Source of the DNA: Streptomyces carminius
GTDB taxonomy: Bacteria; Actinomycetota; Actinomycetes; Streptomycetales; Streptomycetaceae
Assembly (NCBI RefSeq): GCF_002794255.1
Contig: NZ_PGGW01000010.1
Coordinates: 1 to 64,000, forward strand
Length of the DNA stretch: 64,000 bases
Direction of reading: 5' to 3'
Shown here: positions 9,301 to 19,180 of the stretch, piece by piece
Position numbering within the stretch: the first letter of the stretch is position 1
How the letters are laid out: every line of letters begins with the position of its first letter
Program-made: the position numbers and the translations under genes
The notes under the pieces: generated by a model
Seen by the model: the letters and a program-made list of their open reading frames with translations, nothing else
The model's database searches: none
Told to the model about the DNA's origin: nothing

Positions 9301-9400
9301 CATGGCCGGGATCGACCGCCACGGCGAGGACATCTGCTCGCGGCTGGTCCGCTCCGCCGCCCTGACCTGGACCGCCCGAACCCGAGGAGCCCCCGCGTGA
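6326..9400 (+). CDS. Lantibiotic dehydratase LanB, full length
   Basis: A 1024-residue class I dehydratase. It uses glutamyl-tRNA to glutamylate Ser/Thr of the precursor, then eliminates glutamate to give dehydroalanine/dehydrobutyrine. The N-terminal glutamylation domain covers roughly residues 1-720 (YRYVDAALLRA at the start, YTYRSTPFGLFAGI near residue 95). The C-terminal SpaB_C elimination domain starts around residue 750 (TWASLKLYG, WWFVRYRDPHDHLRLRL) and runs to the end. The ATG at 6326 has AGAGGGAG 7 nt upstream. The LanC gene starts inside its stop (GTGA). Length matches full-length LanB. Confidence 0.93.
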   Translation: MYRYVDAALLRATVCPSGLTTIPPRPEPTGEAATDSVRWREWISQVWAIPSVAEAVEVASPALARRIMEIQAGGARRHQQIRRAAAALARYVLRYTYRSTPFGLFAGIAPVRIADTLTLDWTDEHRPTARVDAVWLADVIRGLEAIPELLSRLLVVADTTVFVRDDRLVVPCWRPDHDSDRGPGEMSVRHTSAVRTVMAAAKAPVAFGDLVAKLAAEYPDAPAHVVWALPAELVARRVMLTALRPPMTATDPVGHVIAALETAGAEHVETVRPTLTALRNIRAILTRHDAAPTAQRRSLRASATAAMTVLARHEAPLAVDLRLGASLTLPRLVAREAEKAADVLVRLAPFPSGSAPWQEFHARSLERYGPGALVPVGRLTDPDTGLDFPAGYRGSLNARPVTALTGRDEQLLALAQHAALDGAREVHLTDTMLNALAHHPAGTPLPHIDLRFHLQAPTRQAVENGDFTLHTGGMVPAAGATAGRFLDLLDAADRDRMTTAYATLPTLTTDAIRAQVSSPPLHTRTENVSRAPAVQPDVLSLAEHHEGTTLRLDDLAVTVDATGFRLIQLSTGRPVEPFALNAVDLGTFTHPLARFLIELPRARATAFGPFAWGAAARLPFLPRIRYGRSVLAPATWRLTAADLPGTGAESAAWTEQLNLWRQRIGVPAAVHLGNDDQRLRLDLEQGADAMLLRGELNRTGHAVLREADDGTAQGWIDGRPHEITLALASTARPAPHRPTAQSTTAVGRDHAHLPGTSTWASLKLYGHPDRADDVLTRHLPHLLGSLDQGSEWWFVRYRDPHDHLRLRLRLAHPDAFGDIATKAAAWAVGLRHRRLLGRLQWDTYYPETGRYGTGRAMAAAEAVFAADSTATLAHLDCATSSGAHPHALATAGLLDLVTAFTGDMSAAMRWLLDHITTRTAGHPARPLHQEAMRLADPTDGFAVVRALPGGHALTTAWTARRQALTHYRTTLAATGTRPETVLPSLMHLTFLRMAGIDRHGEDICSRLVRSAALTWTARTRGAPA

Positions 9401-10569
9401 ACACCCCGCTGACCACTGGACACGGTCCCGCCGCCAATGCCCTACGAGCCCAGTCCCTCGCCCACGGCACCGTCGGCACCGCACTGCTGCACATCGAACG
9501 CGCCCACCGCAGCCTCGCCCCATGGGCCGACGCCCACACCGTCCTCGCGTCCTGCACCCACCAGCTCGTTGCCGACGAGACCGCCTCGCTGTATGCCGGG
9601 GCCCCGGCCGTCGCCTTCGCCCTGCACACCGCGGCGAAGGGCACTTGCCGCTACACCAGCGCACTTGAGGCCCTCGATGCCCAGATCACCCAGCTCACCC
9701 GACGGCGCCTGGTCGCGGCGCACGCCCGCATCGACCGCGGCGCACGACCCCACTTCCATGAGTTCGATCTCTTCTACGGCCTCACCGGCCTGGGCTCCTA
9801 CCTCCTCAGCCGCGAGACGGCCGCCCCCGTCCTGCGCGAGGTCTTCACCTACCTGGTGCGGCTGACGCACCCCCTCGACGGCGACCCGGACCAACTTCCC
9901 GGCTGGTGGACGCAGTCCGACCCCTCGGGCCGCCGCACGCAGGAGTTCGCAGGAGGTCACGGCAACCTCGGAATGGCTCACGGCGTCGCCGGGATTCTGT
10001 CTCTGCTGGCCATCGGCGCTCGGGCGGGAGTCGTCATGGACGGCCAGATCACGGCGATGAAGCGGATCTGCGACTGGCTGGACGGCTGGCGGCAGGACAC
10101 CGGCAGCGGTCCGTGGTGGCCGCAGTGGATCACCCTGGCCGAGCATCGCACCGGCACGGTGACGCAGCCCGGACCATTCCGGCCGAGCTGGTGCTACGGC
10201 ACCCCCGGCCTGGCCCGTGCCCAGCAACTCGCCGCCCTGGCCCTCGGCGACACCAACCGCCGGCACCTTGCCGAACGCGCTCTCCTCGCCTGTCTGAGCG
10301 ATTCCGGTCAGCTCGGCCGCATCCGCGATGCCGGGATCTGTCATGGCGCCGCCGGTCTGCTGCACACCACCCACCGCGTCGCCCACGACGCCGCCATGAA
10401 CGGCTTCGACATCCATCTGCCCCGCCTGCACATCCTGATCCAAGGGCTTCAGGCCGCCGATGGGGACGGGTTCCTCGACGGCGAGAGCGGGCGCGCTCTC
10501 GCCGAGCTGACCGCCGAGACGAACGGCACGACGGTCTCCGGCTGGGACGCCTGCCTGCTGTCCGGCTGA
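9397..10569 (+). CDS. Lanthionine synthetase LanC-like cyclase
   Basis: A 390-residue cytoplasmic cyclase that adds Cys thiols to dehydrated residues. The family zinc-site motifs are present: GMAHGVAG near residue 190, SWCYGTPG near residue 268 and ICHGAAGLLH near residue 312, giving the Cys, Cys-His ligand set and the catalytic His. Length is typical for LanC. It overlaps the LanB stop by 4 nt (GTGA), so translation is coupled. A 55-nt gap with a GAGAAAGAAG ribosome site separates it from the next gene. Confidence 0.93.
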   Translation: MNTPLTTGHGPAANALRAQSLAHGTVGTALLHIERAHRSLAPWADAHTVLASCTHQLVADETASLYAGAPAVAFALHTAAKGTCRYTSALEALDAQITQLTRRRLVAAHARIDRGARPHFHEFDLFYGLTGLGSYLLSRETAAPVLREVFTYLVRLTHPLDGDPDQLPGWWTQSDPSGRRTQEFAGGHGNLGMAHGVAGILSLLAIGARAGVVMDGQITAMKRICDWLDGWRQDTGSGPWWPQWITLAEHRTGTVTQPGPFRPSWCYGTPGLARAQQLAALALGDTNRRHLAERALLACLSDSGQLGRIRDAGICHGAAGLLHTTHRVAHDAAMNGFDIHLPRLHILIQGLQAADGDGFLDGESGRALAELTAETNGTTVSGWDACLLSG

Positions 10570-10624
10570 AACCGCCGACCACCCGTGGTCCCCCGCTGCC
10601 CGGCTCGTTGAGAAAGAAGATCCC

Positions 10625-11641
10625 ATGCCCCCGAACGTCCAGGTCACAGAGGCTCACGTCCTGGCCGTCCTGGCAGGAACGCCTATGGAACAGGCCGCCG
10701 CCCAGGTCCCCATGGAGGTCAGCGACCTCGCCGAGGCCGTCGCGGCGTACAAGGCGGCCGGACGCGCCGCTCTCGATGCCCAGGCCCGCACCCGCGACTG
10801 GTATCAGGTCCGCATCCGGTTCACCGACTGGAACACCGCCGAACGGGCCGCCGCCGCCCATCTCGGCCCCCGCCTGCAGCAGGCCCAGGACGCCGGGACC
10901 ATCGCCGACTGGTGGTTCCTGCGCAAACACCCCTGCTGGAGACTGCGTTGCCGCCCAGGCCCCACGACCACCAGGGCCGAGACGACCGCCGCCGTCGGCG
11001 CCGCGCTGGGTGCCATGACTGCTCACGGCACGGTCGAGAAGTGGCGGGAATGCCTCTACGAACCCGAAGTCCTCGCCTTCGGCGGACCGGTGGGCATGGA
11101 CATCACCCATGACCTCTTCCATGCCGACAGCCACCAAACCCTCGCCTTCCTGCGGCACACCCCCGGACGGCTGGACCAATCCACCGTCGGTAGGCGCGAG
11201 TTGTCCGTCCTGCTGTGCACCACTCTGTTTCGCGGTGCCCGCCAGGACGCGGGCGAACAGGCCGACGTCTGGCACCGCGTCGTGAGCGAGCGCCCCCTGG
11301 CCGTCGAACCCTCACCGGACAAGCTGCGCGGCATGATCCCCGACCTGAGGCGGCTCATCAGCCTGGATACCTCACCCACCGGCACCCTCTTCGCCGCCCA
11401 CGGTCCCCTCTCCCTCGGGGCCAGGTGGTCCGAGGCATTCGCCACCGCCGGCAGGCGCCTAGCCGACGCCGCCCGCGACGGTGCTCTCGAACGGGGGTTG
11501 CGCGACATCCTCGCCGGCCAAGTGATCTTTCACTGGAACCGCCTCGGTCTGCCCGCCGCCACTCAGGCCGTCCTCGCACGGGCCGCCCGGGCGGCCCTGA
11601 TTACCCGCCCACCAACGCCACCCGCCCGTGACGCACCCTGA
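10625..11641 (+). CDS. Stand-alone thiopeptide-type (SpaB_C) biosynthesis protein
   Basis: A 338-residue protein of the SpaB_C/thiopeptide-type bacteriocin family, homologous to the elimination half of LanB. A short helical N-terminal extension (residues 1-55) precedes the domain, which begins DWYQVRIRFTDWNTAE and continues WWFLRKHPCWRLRCRP. LanB in the same operon already carries an elimination domain, so two such domains are encoded. This one could act on a subset of residues, serve as a scaffold, or perform other chemistry. The last 14 nt overlap the following kinase-like gene. Confidence 0.88.
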   Translation: MPPNVQVTEAHVLAVLAGTPMEQAAAQVPMEVSDLAEAVAAYKAAGRAALDAQARTRDWYQVRIRFTDWNTAERAAAAHLGPRLQQAQDAGTIADWWFLRKHPCWRLRCRPGPTTTRAETTAAVGAALGAMTAHGTVEKWRECLYEPEVLAFGGPVGMDITHDLFHADSHQTLAFLRHTPGRLDQSTVGRRELSVLLCTTLFRGARQDAGEQADVWHRVVSERPLAVEPSPDKLRGMIPDLRRLISLDTSPTGTLFAAHGPLSLGARWSEAFATAGRRLADAARDGALERGLRDILAGQVIFHWNRLGLPAATQAVLARAARAALITRPPTPPARDAP

Positions 11642-12482
11642 ACCCCACGGCCCCGCCGTCGTCGCCCGGATGCGGACTGCCCACCACCGGGCCCGCACCG
11701 CTCTGAACGTCACCCTCAGCCCGGACGAGCACGAGGCATGGGGCTGGCGCGGGCGAACCCTCGGCGGGGCCGTCACCTCCTCCGACGGGCCCGCCTGGCT
11801 CCGTGTAGCCGCCGCACCCAGCGAACAGACCATCACCACCTTCTGGAACGGCTCGATCGATGCCAAGGACGCCATCCCCAGTTCCGTGCCCCGCCCCCGG
11901 CTCCGCGAGATCCACGACTGGACCGAGCACACCTGGCGGTATCGCGCGGAACTGTACGACTATGTCGGCGAACGTCCCGTCGCCGTTTCCGCGACCCTGA
12001 CGACGGCCCCCGCCTTGCCGCCATCCTGGTGGACCGCCTTGCGTACCACTCTCGACGCCGTCACCACGGTCTCCACCGGCCGCTATACCACTGACCAGCA
12101 GTACCTCGACTGGGCTATGCCCCGCTTCCTGGGGGCCCCCGTCGACACACGAGTACTGTCCTGGTCCACCGCCCACGGAGACCTTCACTGGGCCAACCTG
12201 TGTGCACCTCGGCTCGCGGTGCTCGACTGGGAGGGATGGGGCATGGCACCGACCGGCTACGACGCCGCCACGCTCTACATCTACAGCCTCCTCGTCCCTG
12301 AGGTGGCCGCCAGTGTCCGCAGTGAGTTCGCCGACACGCTCGACACCCCGACCGGCCGGTTCGCCGAACTCGCTGTCATCACTGAACTGCTGGAGAGCAC
12401 CACCTACGGTGACAACCTCCTGCTGGACCGTCCCCTCCGTAACCGGGCAGCACACTTGCTGGGATGCCGCATCCCTTCGTGA
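11628..12482 (+). CDS. APH-fold phosphotransferase of the lanthipeptide cluster
   Basis: A 284-residue protein with the aminoglycoside phosphotransferase/choline kinase fold. The Brenner motif HGDLHWANL (near residue 185) supplies the catalytic Asp and Asn, and VLDWEGWG supplies the metal-binding Asp. The N-terminal Lys/Glu region is poorly conserved. The gene overlaps the upstream SpaB_C gene by 14 nt, so it belongs to the operon. The substrate is unknown: the peptide, a small molecule or an inhibitor are all possible. It ends the cluster; the next gene is convergent. Confidence 0.82.
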   Translation: MTHPEPHGPAVVARMRTAHHRARTALNVTLSPDEHEAWGWRGRTLGGAVTSSDGPAWLRVAAAPSEQTITTFWNGSIDAKDAIPSSVPRPRLREIHDWTEHTWRYRAELYDYVGERPVAVSATLTTAPALPPSWWTALRTTLDAVTTVSTGRYTTDQQYLDWAMPRFLGAPVDTRVLSWSTAHGDLHWANLCAPRLAVLDWEGWGMAPTGYDAATLYIYSLLVPEVAASVRSEFADTLDTPTGRFAELAVITELLESTTYGDNLLLDRPLRNRAAHLLGCRIPS

Positions 12483-12618
12483 ACACCGAGAATCCACCCC
12501 GGCGGCTTCTCGGTGCGGGACAACGCCGCTCCCGGCCTCCGCGCCACGAGAAGAGGTGCGGTGGAACAGGTGGCGGACCGGAGCGACGGGAGTCACCAGC
12601 CCGTGACCGGACTTCCGC

Positions 12619-13209
12619 TCAGGGCTCCGGTTCGAGGTCGGTCTCCTCGAAGACCAGCAGCGTGCGGGTGCCCAGCACCTCGGGGATCGACTGGATGCGG
12701 GTGAGCACCAGTTCCCGCAGCGCCCGGTTGTCGGGGGTGTGCACCAGCAGCAGGACGTCGAAGTCGCCACTGACCAGCGCGATGTGCGCGGCGCCCGGGA
12801 GGGCCCGGAGTTTGGCGCGCACCGTGCGCCAGGAGTTCTGCACGATCTTCAGCTCCACGTACGCCGAGGCCCCCTGCCCGGCCCGCTCGTGGTCCACCCG
12901 GGCCGCGAAGCCGCGTATCACCCCGTCCTCGACGAGCCGGTTGATGCGGGCGTACGCGTTCGCCCGCGACACGTGCACCCGCTCGGCCACCGACCGCACC
13001 GACGCGCGGCCGTCCAGCTGGAGCATCCGCAGGATGGCGCGGTCGACCGGGTCCAGCGGGCGGGCCGGCGGCCGGTGGTCGCCGTCGGTGTCCGGTACGG
13101 AGGCCGAACCGGCGTCCTGCCCCGTCCCCGGTGCCGCCCCGGGCGGCGGCTCCGCCGTCCCCGGAGCCGACTCCGGTGCGGGTCTGGAGGCCATCTGTCC
13201 TTCCGGCAT
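12619..13209 (-). CDS. Lrp/AsnC-family regulator, probable BkdR
   Basis: A 196-residue regulator. After a Pro-rich N-terminal tail come the AsnC helix-turn-helix (LDPVDRAILRMLQLDGRASV, then VSRANAYARINRLVEDGVI, residues 55-105) and an alpha-beta ligand domain (IALVSGDFDVLLLVHTPD). Lrp/AsnC proteins sense amino acids or related acids. The gene diverges from the keto acid dehydrogenase operon starting at 13387, matching BkdR placement in Streptomyces. The ATG at 13209 is used; an ATG at 13194 after GGAAGGAC is equally plausible. Confidence 0.85.
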   Translation of the reverse strand: MPEGQMASRPAPESAPGTAEPPPGAAPGTGQDAGSASVPDTDGDHRPPARPLDPVDRAILRMLQLDGRASVRSVAERVHVSRANAYARINRLVEDGVIRGFAARVDHERAGQGASAYVELKIVQNSWRTVRAKLRALPGAAHIALVSGDFDVLLLVHTPDNRALRELVLTRIQSIPEVLGTRTLLVFEETDLEPEP

Positions 13210-13386
13210 GCCGCACTGTCTCCCCTCGCTGGACGCCCTGCCGCCATCCCACGCGCCCCGGAACCGTTTGTCCACAGGGCGATGCCGCCCATAGCCAGAA
13301 TGCGACGGCGACCGAACAATCGGTAGGGGGAGTCCCTCACCCTCGCGGCTCCCGGCACGCCACGCCCCCTACCGGAGGTGCCCCGC

Positions 13387-14564
13387 ATGACCGTCCTGCA
13401 GCAGTCCGGCGCCCACCGTCCCGCATCCGCCCCCGCGCCCCACACCACCCCCGCGACCCGCCGCCCGCGCACCGACCCCGGGCCGCTGCTGCCGGAGAGC
13501 GAGCCGTACCGACTGCTGGGCACCGGCGCCGATCTGGACCCCGGGCTGCTGCGGCGGCTCTACCGGCACCTCGTGGCGGGCCGCCGCTACAACCGGCAGG
13601 CCACCGCGCTCACCCGGCAGGGGCGGCTCGCCGTCTACCCCTCCTCCACCGGGCAGGAGGCCTGCCAGGTGGCCGCGGCGCTGGTCCTGCAGGAGCGGGA
13701 CTGGCTCTTTCCCAGCTACCGCGACACCCTCGCCGCCGTCGCCCGCGGGGTGGACCCGGTACAGGCGCTGGGGCTGCTGCGCGGCGACCGGCACACCGGC
13801 TACGACCCCCGCACCCACCGCGTCGCACCGCTGTGCACCCCGCTGGCCACCCACCTTCCGCACGCCGTCGGGCTGGCCCGGGCCGCCCGCCTCAAGGGCG
13901 AGGACGTGGTGGCGCTGGCCCTGACCGGCGACGGCGGCACCAGCGAGGGCGACTTCCACGAGGCGATGAACTTCGCCGCCGTCTGGCGCGCACCGGTCGT
14001 CTTCCTCGTCCAGAACAACGGCTACGCGATCTCCGTGCCGCTGGCGAAGCAGACCGCCGCCCCCTCGCTGGCCCACAAGGCCGTCGGCTACGGGATGCCC
14101 GGCCGGCTGGTGGACGGCAACGACGCCGCCGCCGTCCACCGGGTGCTCGCCGAGGCCGTCGCCCGCGCCCGGCGCGGCGACGGCCCCACCCTGGTGGAGG
14201 CCGTCACCTACCGGCTGGACGCCCACACCAACGCCGACGACGCCACCCGCTACCGGGACGAGGCGGAGGTGGCGGCGTGGCGCGAGCACGATCCCGTGGG
14301 GCTGCTGGAGCGCGAGCTGGACGCCCGCGGCTGGCTCGACGACGAGCTGCGGTCCGGGGCCGAGCACGAGGCCGAGGCGCTGGCCGCCCGGCTGCGCGAG
14401 GAGCTGCACCGGGATCCGGTGCTCGACCCGGCGGACCTCTTCGCCCACGTCTACGCGGAGCCGACCGCGCAACTGCGGGAGCAGTCCGCCCGGCTGCGTG
14501 CCGAACTGGCGGCCGAGCGCGAGGCCGAGCGGGCCGCCGAGGGGAAGCGGGGAGGCGAGGGACG

Positions 14565-14568
<4 letters not shown>
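13387..14568 (+). CDS. Branched-chain alpha-keto acid dehydrogenase E1 alpha subunit
   Basis: A 393-residue thiamine-diphosphate enzyme subunit. With E1beta it decarboxylates branched-chain 2-oxo acids, supplying isobutyryl-, isovaleryl- and 2-methylbutyryl-CoA for fatty acid and polyketide starters. The TPP motif GDGGTSEGDFHEAMNF...QNN lies near residues 180-215, and the C-terminal phosphorylation-loop region has YRLDAHTNADD. CGGAGG is 8 nt before the ATG. It is coupled to E1beta by a GTGA overlap and is the first gene of a three-gene operon without E3. Confidence 0.93.
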
Positions 14569-15652
<1,084 letters not shown>

Positions 15653-15653
<1 letters not shown>

Positions 15654-16987
15654 TGCCGGAGGTCCGCGAGTTCGCCCTGCCCGATCTGGGCGAGGGGCTG
15701 ACGGAGGCCGAGATCGTCCGCTGGCTGGTGGCGGTGGGGGAGGTCGTCGCCGTGGACCAGCCGGTGGTGGAGGTGGAGACGGCCAAGGCGGTGGTCGAGG
15801 TGCCCTGCCCGTACGGCGGGGTGGTCACCGCCCGGTTCGGCGCGGAAGGGGACGAGGTGCCCGTCGGGGCGCCGCTGGTCACGGTGGCCGTCGGGGCGTC
15901 GGCGGCGTCCGCCGTGCACGGGGCGGCCGGTGCGGACGAGGCCGGGGAGCCCGAGCGGTCGGGGAACGTGCTGGTGGGCTACGGCACGGCCGCCCCCGCG
16001 GTACGCCGCCGCCGGCTCCGGCCGGCCCCGGTCCCCTCCGGCTCCGCGCTCGGGGACGGACATGGGGACGGGCTCGGGGACGGGCCCGTCCCCGCCACCG
16101 GTCCCGCGCCGGTGTCCACCGCACCCGAGCCGGGGACGGTGCCCGTGATCTCGCCGCTGGTGCGGCGGCTCGCCCGGGAGCACGGGATCGACCTGCGCCG
16201 CGTCCCCGGCTCCGGGCCGCGGGGCCTGATCCTGCGGGCAGACGTCGAGCGGGCGGTACGGGCGGCCCGGACGGCCGCCCCGGCCCCCGCGCCGCAGGGC
16301 GAGCGGATCCCGCTGCGCGGACTGCGGGGCGCGGTCGCCGACAAGCTGACCGTCTCCCGGCGCGAGATCCCCGACGCGACCTGCTGGGTGGACGCGGACG
16401 CCACCGAGCTGCTCGCCGCCCGCCGGGCCATGAACGAGCACGGCGGCGGCCCGGAGATCTCCCTGCTCGCGCTCCTCGCCCGGATCTGCACCGCCGCCCT
16501 GGCCCGCTTCCCCGAGCTGAACGCCACCGTGGACACCGCCGCCCGGGAGATCGTCCGGCTGCCCGCCGCCCACCTGGGCTTCGCCGCCCAGACCGAACGG
16601 GGGCTGGTGGTGCCCGTGGTCCGCGACGCCCACGCCCGGGACACGGCCGCGCTGAGCGCGGAGATCGCCCGGCTCACCGCGGCCGCCCGGGCGGGAAGGC
16701 TGAAACCGGCCGAGCTGACCGGCGGCACCTTCACCCTCAACAACTACGGCGTCTTCGGGGTGGACGGCTCGACCCCGATCGTCAACCATCCCGAGGCCGC
16801 GATGCTCGGCGTCGGCCGTATCGCCCCCAAGCCGTGGGTGCACGGCGGCGAGCTGGCCGTACGCCGGGTCGTGCAGCTCTCGCTCACCTTCGACCACCGG
16901 GTGTGCGACGGCGGCACGGCGGGCGGTTTCCTGCGGTACGTGGCCGACCGCGTCGAGCACCCGGCCGTGCTGCTGCGCGAGATGTGA
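15653..16987 (+). CDS. Branched-chain keto acid dehydrogenase E2 (dihydrolipoyl acyltransferase)
   Basis: A 444-residue E2 core. It has a lipoyl domain with the modified Lys45 in ETAKA, a linker, an E1/E3-binding domain (VISPLVRRLAREHGIDL, near residue 165) and a C-terminal catalytic domain with the active-site DHRVCDGG. It transfers the acyl group from lipoamide to CoA. The ATG shares one base with the E1beta stop; a GTG immediately before (15650) is an alternative. The Pro/Gly-rich linker is shorter than in the second E2. Confidence 0.93.
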
Positions 16988-17176
16988 TCCGTGATCCCGC
17001 GGGCGTGGCCTGCCCCGCAGGGCGGGCCTGTGCGTCCTCGGCGTCCGTCCGCCCGGTTCCCGGGTCCGGAGGTCCTCGTCGCCCGATCTCCCGCCGGGCG
17101 GCCGGCAGCGGGGCTCCGCCGCCCGGCACCGCGGAGCACCCCGGGCAACCGCGCTCCCGATGACCGGACCGCCCGG

Positions 17177-18091
17177 TTACTCCCGGGCCGAGCCGACCGC
17201 GGCGAGCTGCGCGAGTTGGTCTTCGGGCAGCCGCAGTGCCGCAAGCCGGGCGAGGTGGTCGTCGGAGAGCCGCAGCGAGGACGCGGCGACGTTCTCCTCA
17301 AGGTGGGCGATCGACGACGTGCCGGGGATGGGGCAGAGTACGTCCGACCGGGCCAGGAGCCATGCGAGGGCCACCTGCGCGGGTGTGGAGTCCAGCTCGG
17401 CTGCGACTTCCGCGACGACTCCCTCGGGTGCGGCCAGTCCGCCGCTCAGGATCGGGAACCACGCGACGAACGGTATGCGCTCCTGCTCGCAGTGGTCGAG
17501 GACGTCTTCTCCCATGCGGGCCGCCACGTTGAAGATGTTCTGCACGGCGGCCACATCGATGACTCTCCGAGCCTGTTCGATCTGCTCGACGGTGACGCTC
17601 GACAATCCGAAGTGAGCGATCTTCCCCTCTTCCTGGAGCTCCTTCATCGCACCGAGCTGGTCGTCGAACGGCACTTGCGGGTCGACGCGGTGAAGATAGA
17701 AGAGGCCGATCCGTTCCACGCGCAGGCGGCGCAGGCTCGCCTCGCACTGCTGGCGCAGGTAGGAGGGGCGCCCGACGGGCGCCCACTCCCCCGGCCGCAC
17801 CTGCGTCTGGCCTGCTTTCGTCGCGATCAGCAGGTCGTCGGGGTAGGGATGAAGCGCCTCGCGCAGGATCTCCTCGGTGACGCCGAACGCGTAACTGTCC
17901 GCGGTGTCGATGTGATCGATTCCGAGATCGACCGCGCGGCGTGCGACACGAATCGAGTTCTCCCGGTCCGCGGGCGGTCCCCAGATTTCCTTGTCGGCGA
18001 GGCGCATCGCACCGAAGGACATGCGGTGAACTGTCCGATCGCCGATCCGGACGGTGCCCGACCGCTCGATCCGCTTCTGGCCATCAGTCAT
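17177..18091 (-). CDS. Aldo/keto reductase
   Basis: A 304-residue NADPH-dependent oxidoreductase with the (beta/alpha)8 fold. The catalytic tetrad is complete: Asp62 and Tyr67 in DTADSYAFG, Lys92 in IATKAG and His134 in YLHRVD. The C-terminal cofactor site has IPGTSSIAHLEEN. The ATG at 18091 is used; upstream codons to 18142 are less convincing. It lies 63 bp downstream of the GlxA-like regulator on the same strand and may be its target. The substrate is unknown. Confidence 0.88.
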   Translation of the reverse strand: MTDGQKRIERSGTVRIGDRTVHRMSFGAMRLADKEIWGPPADRENSIRVARRAVDLGIDHIDTADSYAFGVTEEILREALHPYPDDLLIATKAGQTQVRPGEWAPVGRPSYLRQQCEASLRRLRVERIGLFYLHRVDPQVPFDDQLGAMKELQEEGKIAHFGLSSVTVEQIEQARRVIDVAAVQNIFNVAARMGEDVLDHCEQERIPFVAWFPILSGGLAAPEGVVAEVAAELDSTPAQVALAWLLARSDVLCPIPGTSSIAHLEENVAASSLRLSDDHLARLAALRLPEDQLAQLAAVGSARE

Positions 18092-18154
18092 GTCCCCATG
18101 GTGGGCGCGCCGGTCCGGCGCGAGCCACCAAGCACCGGACACGGAAGTTGAACA

Positions 18155-19180
18155 TCACGCCATGGTGGTCGGCCTCGGGCGCCGCCCGCGCGCCAGGCCG
18201 AACACGCGGCGGTAGTGGCCGGGCGGCATCGCCGCGATCCGGGCGAAGTGGTACCGCATCGCCGCTTCCGAGCCGAAGCCGCTGGCGTCGGCGACCCGGC
18301 CGATGGTCCAGGTGGTGCGCTGCAGTAGTTCCTGCGCCCGGCGCACCTTGGCGCGCTGCAGCCATTCCATCGGTGGGATGCCGACCACCTCGCGGAACCG
18401 GCGGGAGAAGGTACGAGGACTCATGCAGGCGTGTTCCGCGAGTTCGGCGATCGTGGATATCCCGTCGAGCCGCTCCTCCGCCCACCGCAGGGTGTCCTGT
18501 ATGGGGCGCGGCCGGCCGGGGACATTGAACCTCGCGTACTGGGACTGGTCACCGTCGCGGCGGAGCGGTGCGACCATGAACCGCGATATCTCCGCTGCCA
18601 GCGCCGATCCGTGGTCCCGTTCGATCAGGTGCAGGGCGAGATCCAGGGCCGCCGTACCGCCTCCCGACGAGAAGAGCCCGCCGTCCTCGACGAAGAGGCG
18701 TTCCGGGGAGACCCGCACCATCGGGTGACGCGTTGCGAGTTCGTCGGCCCAGTGCCAGTGGGTCGTGGCTTCCAGACCGTCGAGGAGGCCCGTCGCCGCG
18801 ACCGCGAAGGTTCCCAGGCACAGCGCCACGACGCGGGTACCTCCCGCGTGCGCTCGACGGACTGTCTCGAGGAGCGCGGCCGGCGGGCTGAGGTATTCGG
18901 GGTACGCGGGCACGACCAGGGTGTGTGCCGACTCCGCCCACTCCAGGGCGCGATCGGGCAGGACACCGAAGCTTGTGGCGTAACCGGTCCGCGTGACGAC
19001 GGTGCGTTCGGGCCCGGCCACGGCGACTTCGTACAGCGCGGTGCGGGCGTGATCGTTCGCCGCGGCGAACACCTGCACGGCCAGCGCCACCTCGAAGATC
19101 CCGACGCCGTCGTGGGCCAGAACGGCCACCCGATGCGGCGCCGGGTGGCTGATACCGGTAGAGACAGTGCGGACTGTCAA
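18155..19180 (-). CDS. GlxA-like AraC-family regulator with DJ-1/PfpI domain
   Basis: A 341-residue regulator. An N-terminal DJ-1/PfpI-type domain (HRVAVLAHDGVGIFEVALAVQ; VALCLGTFAVAATGLLDGL with the nucleophile-elbow Cys) is followed by two AraC helix-turn-helices at the C-terminus (IAELAEHACMSPRTFSRRF; ADASGFGSEAAMRYHF). GlxA-type proteins usually regulate small-metabolite or nitrogen genes. The start is uncertain: a TTG at 19180 follows GGGAGAACGGC, while an ATG at 19234 gives 18 more residues. The downstream aldo/keto reductase is probably in the same unit. Confidence 0.85.
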   Translation of the reverse strand: MTVRTVSTGISHPAPHRVAVLAHDGVGIFEVALAVQVFAAANDHARTALYEVAVAGPERTVVTRTGYATSFGVLPDRALEWAESAHTLVVPAYPEYLSPPAALLETVRRAHAGGTRVVALCLGTFAVAATGLLDGLEATTHWHWADELATRHPMVRVSPERLFVEDGGLFSSGGGTAALDLALHLIERDHGSALAAEISRFMVAPLRRDGDQSQYARFNVPGRPRPIQDTLRWAEERLDGISTIAELAEHACMSPRTFSRRFREVVGIPPMEWLQRAKVRRAQELLQRTTWTIGRVADASGFGSEAAMRYHFARIAAMPPGHYRRVFGLARGRRPRPTTMA

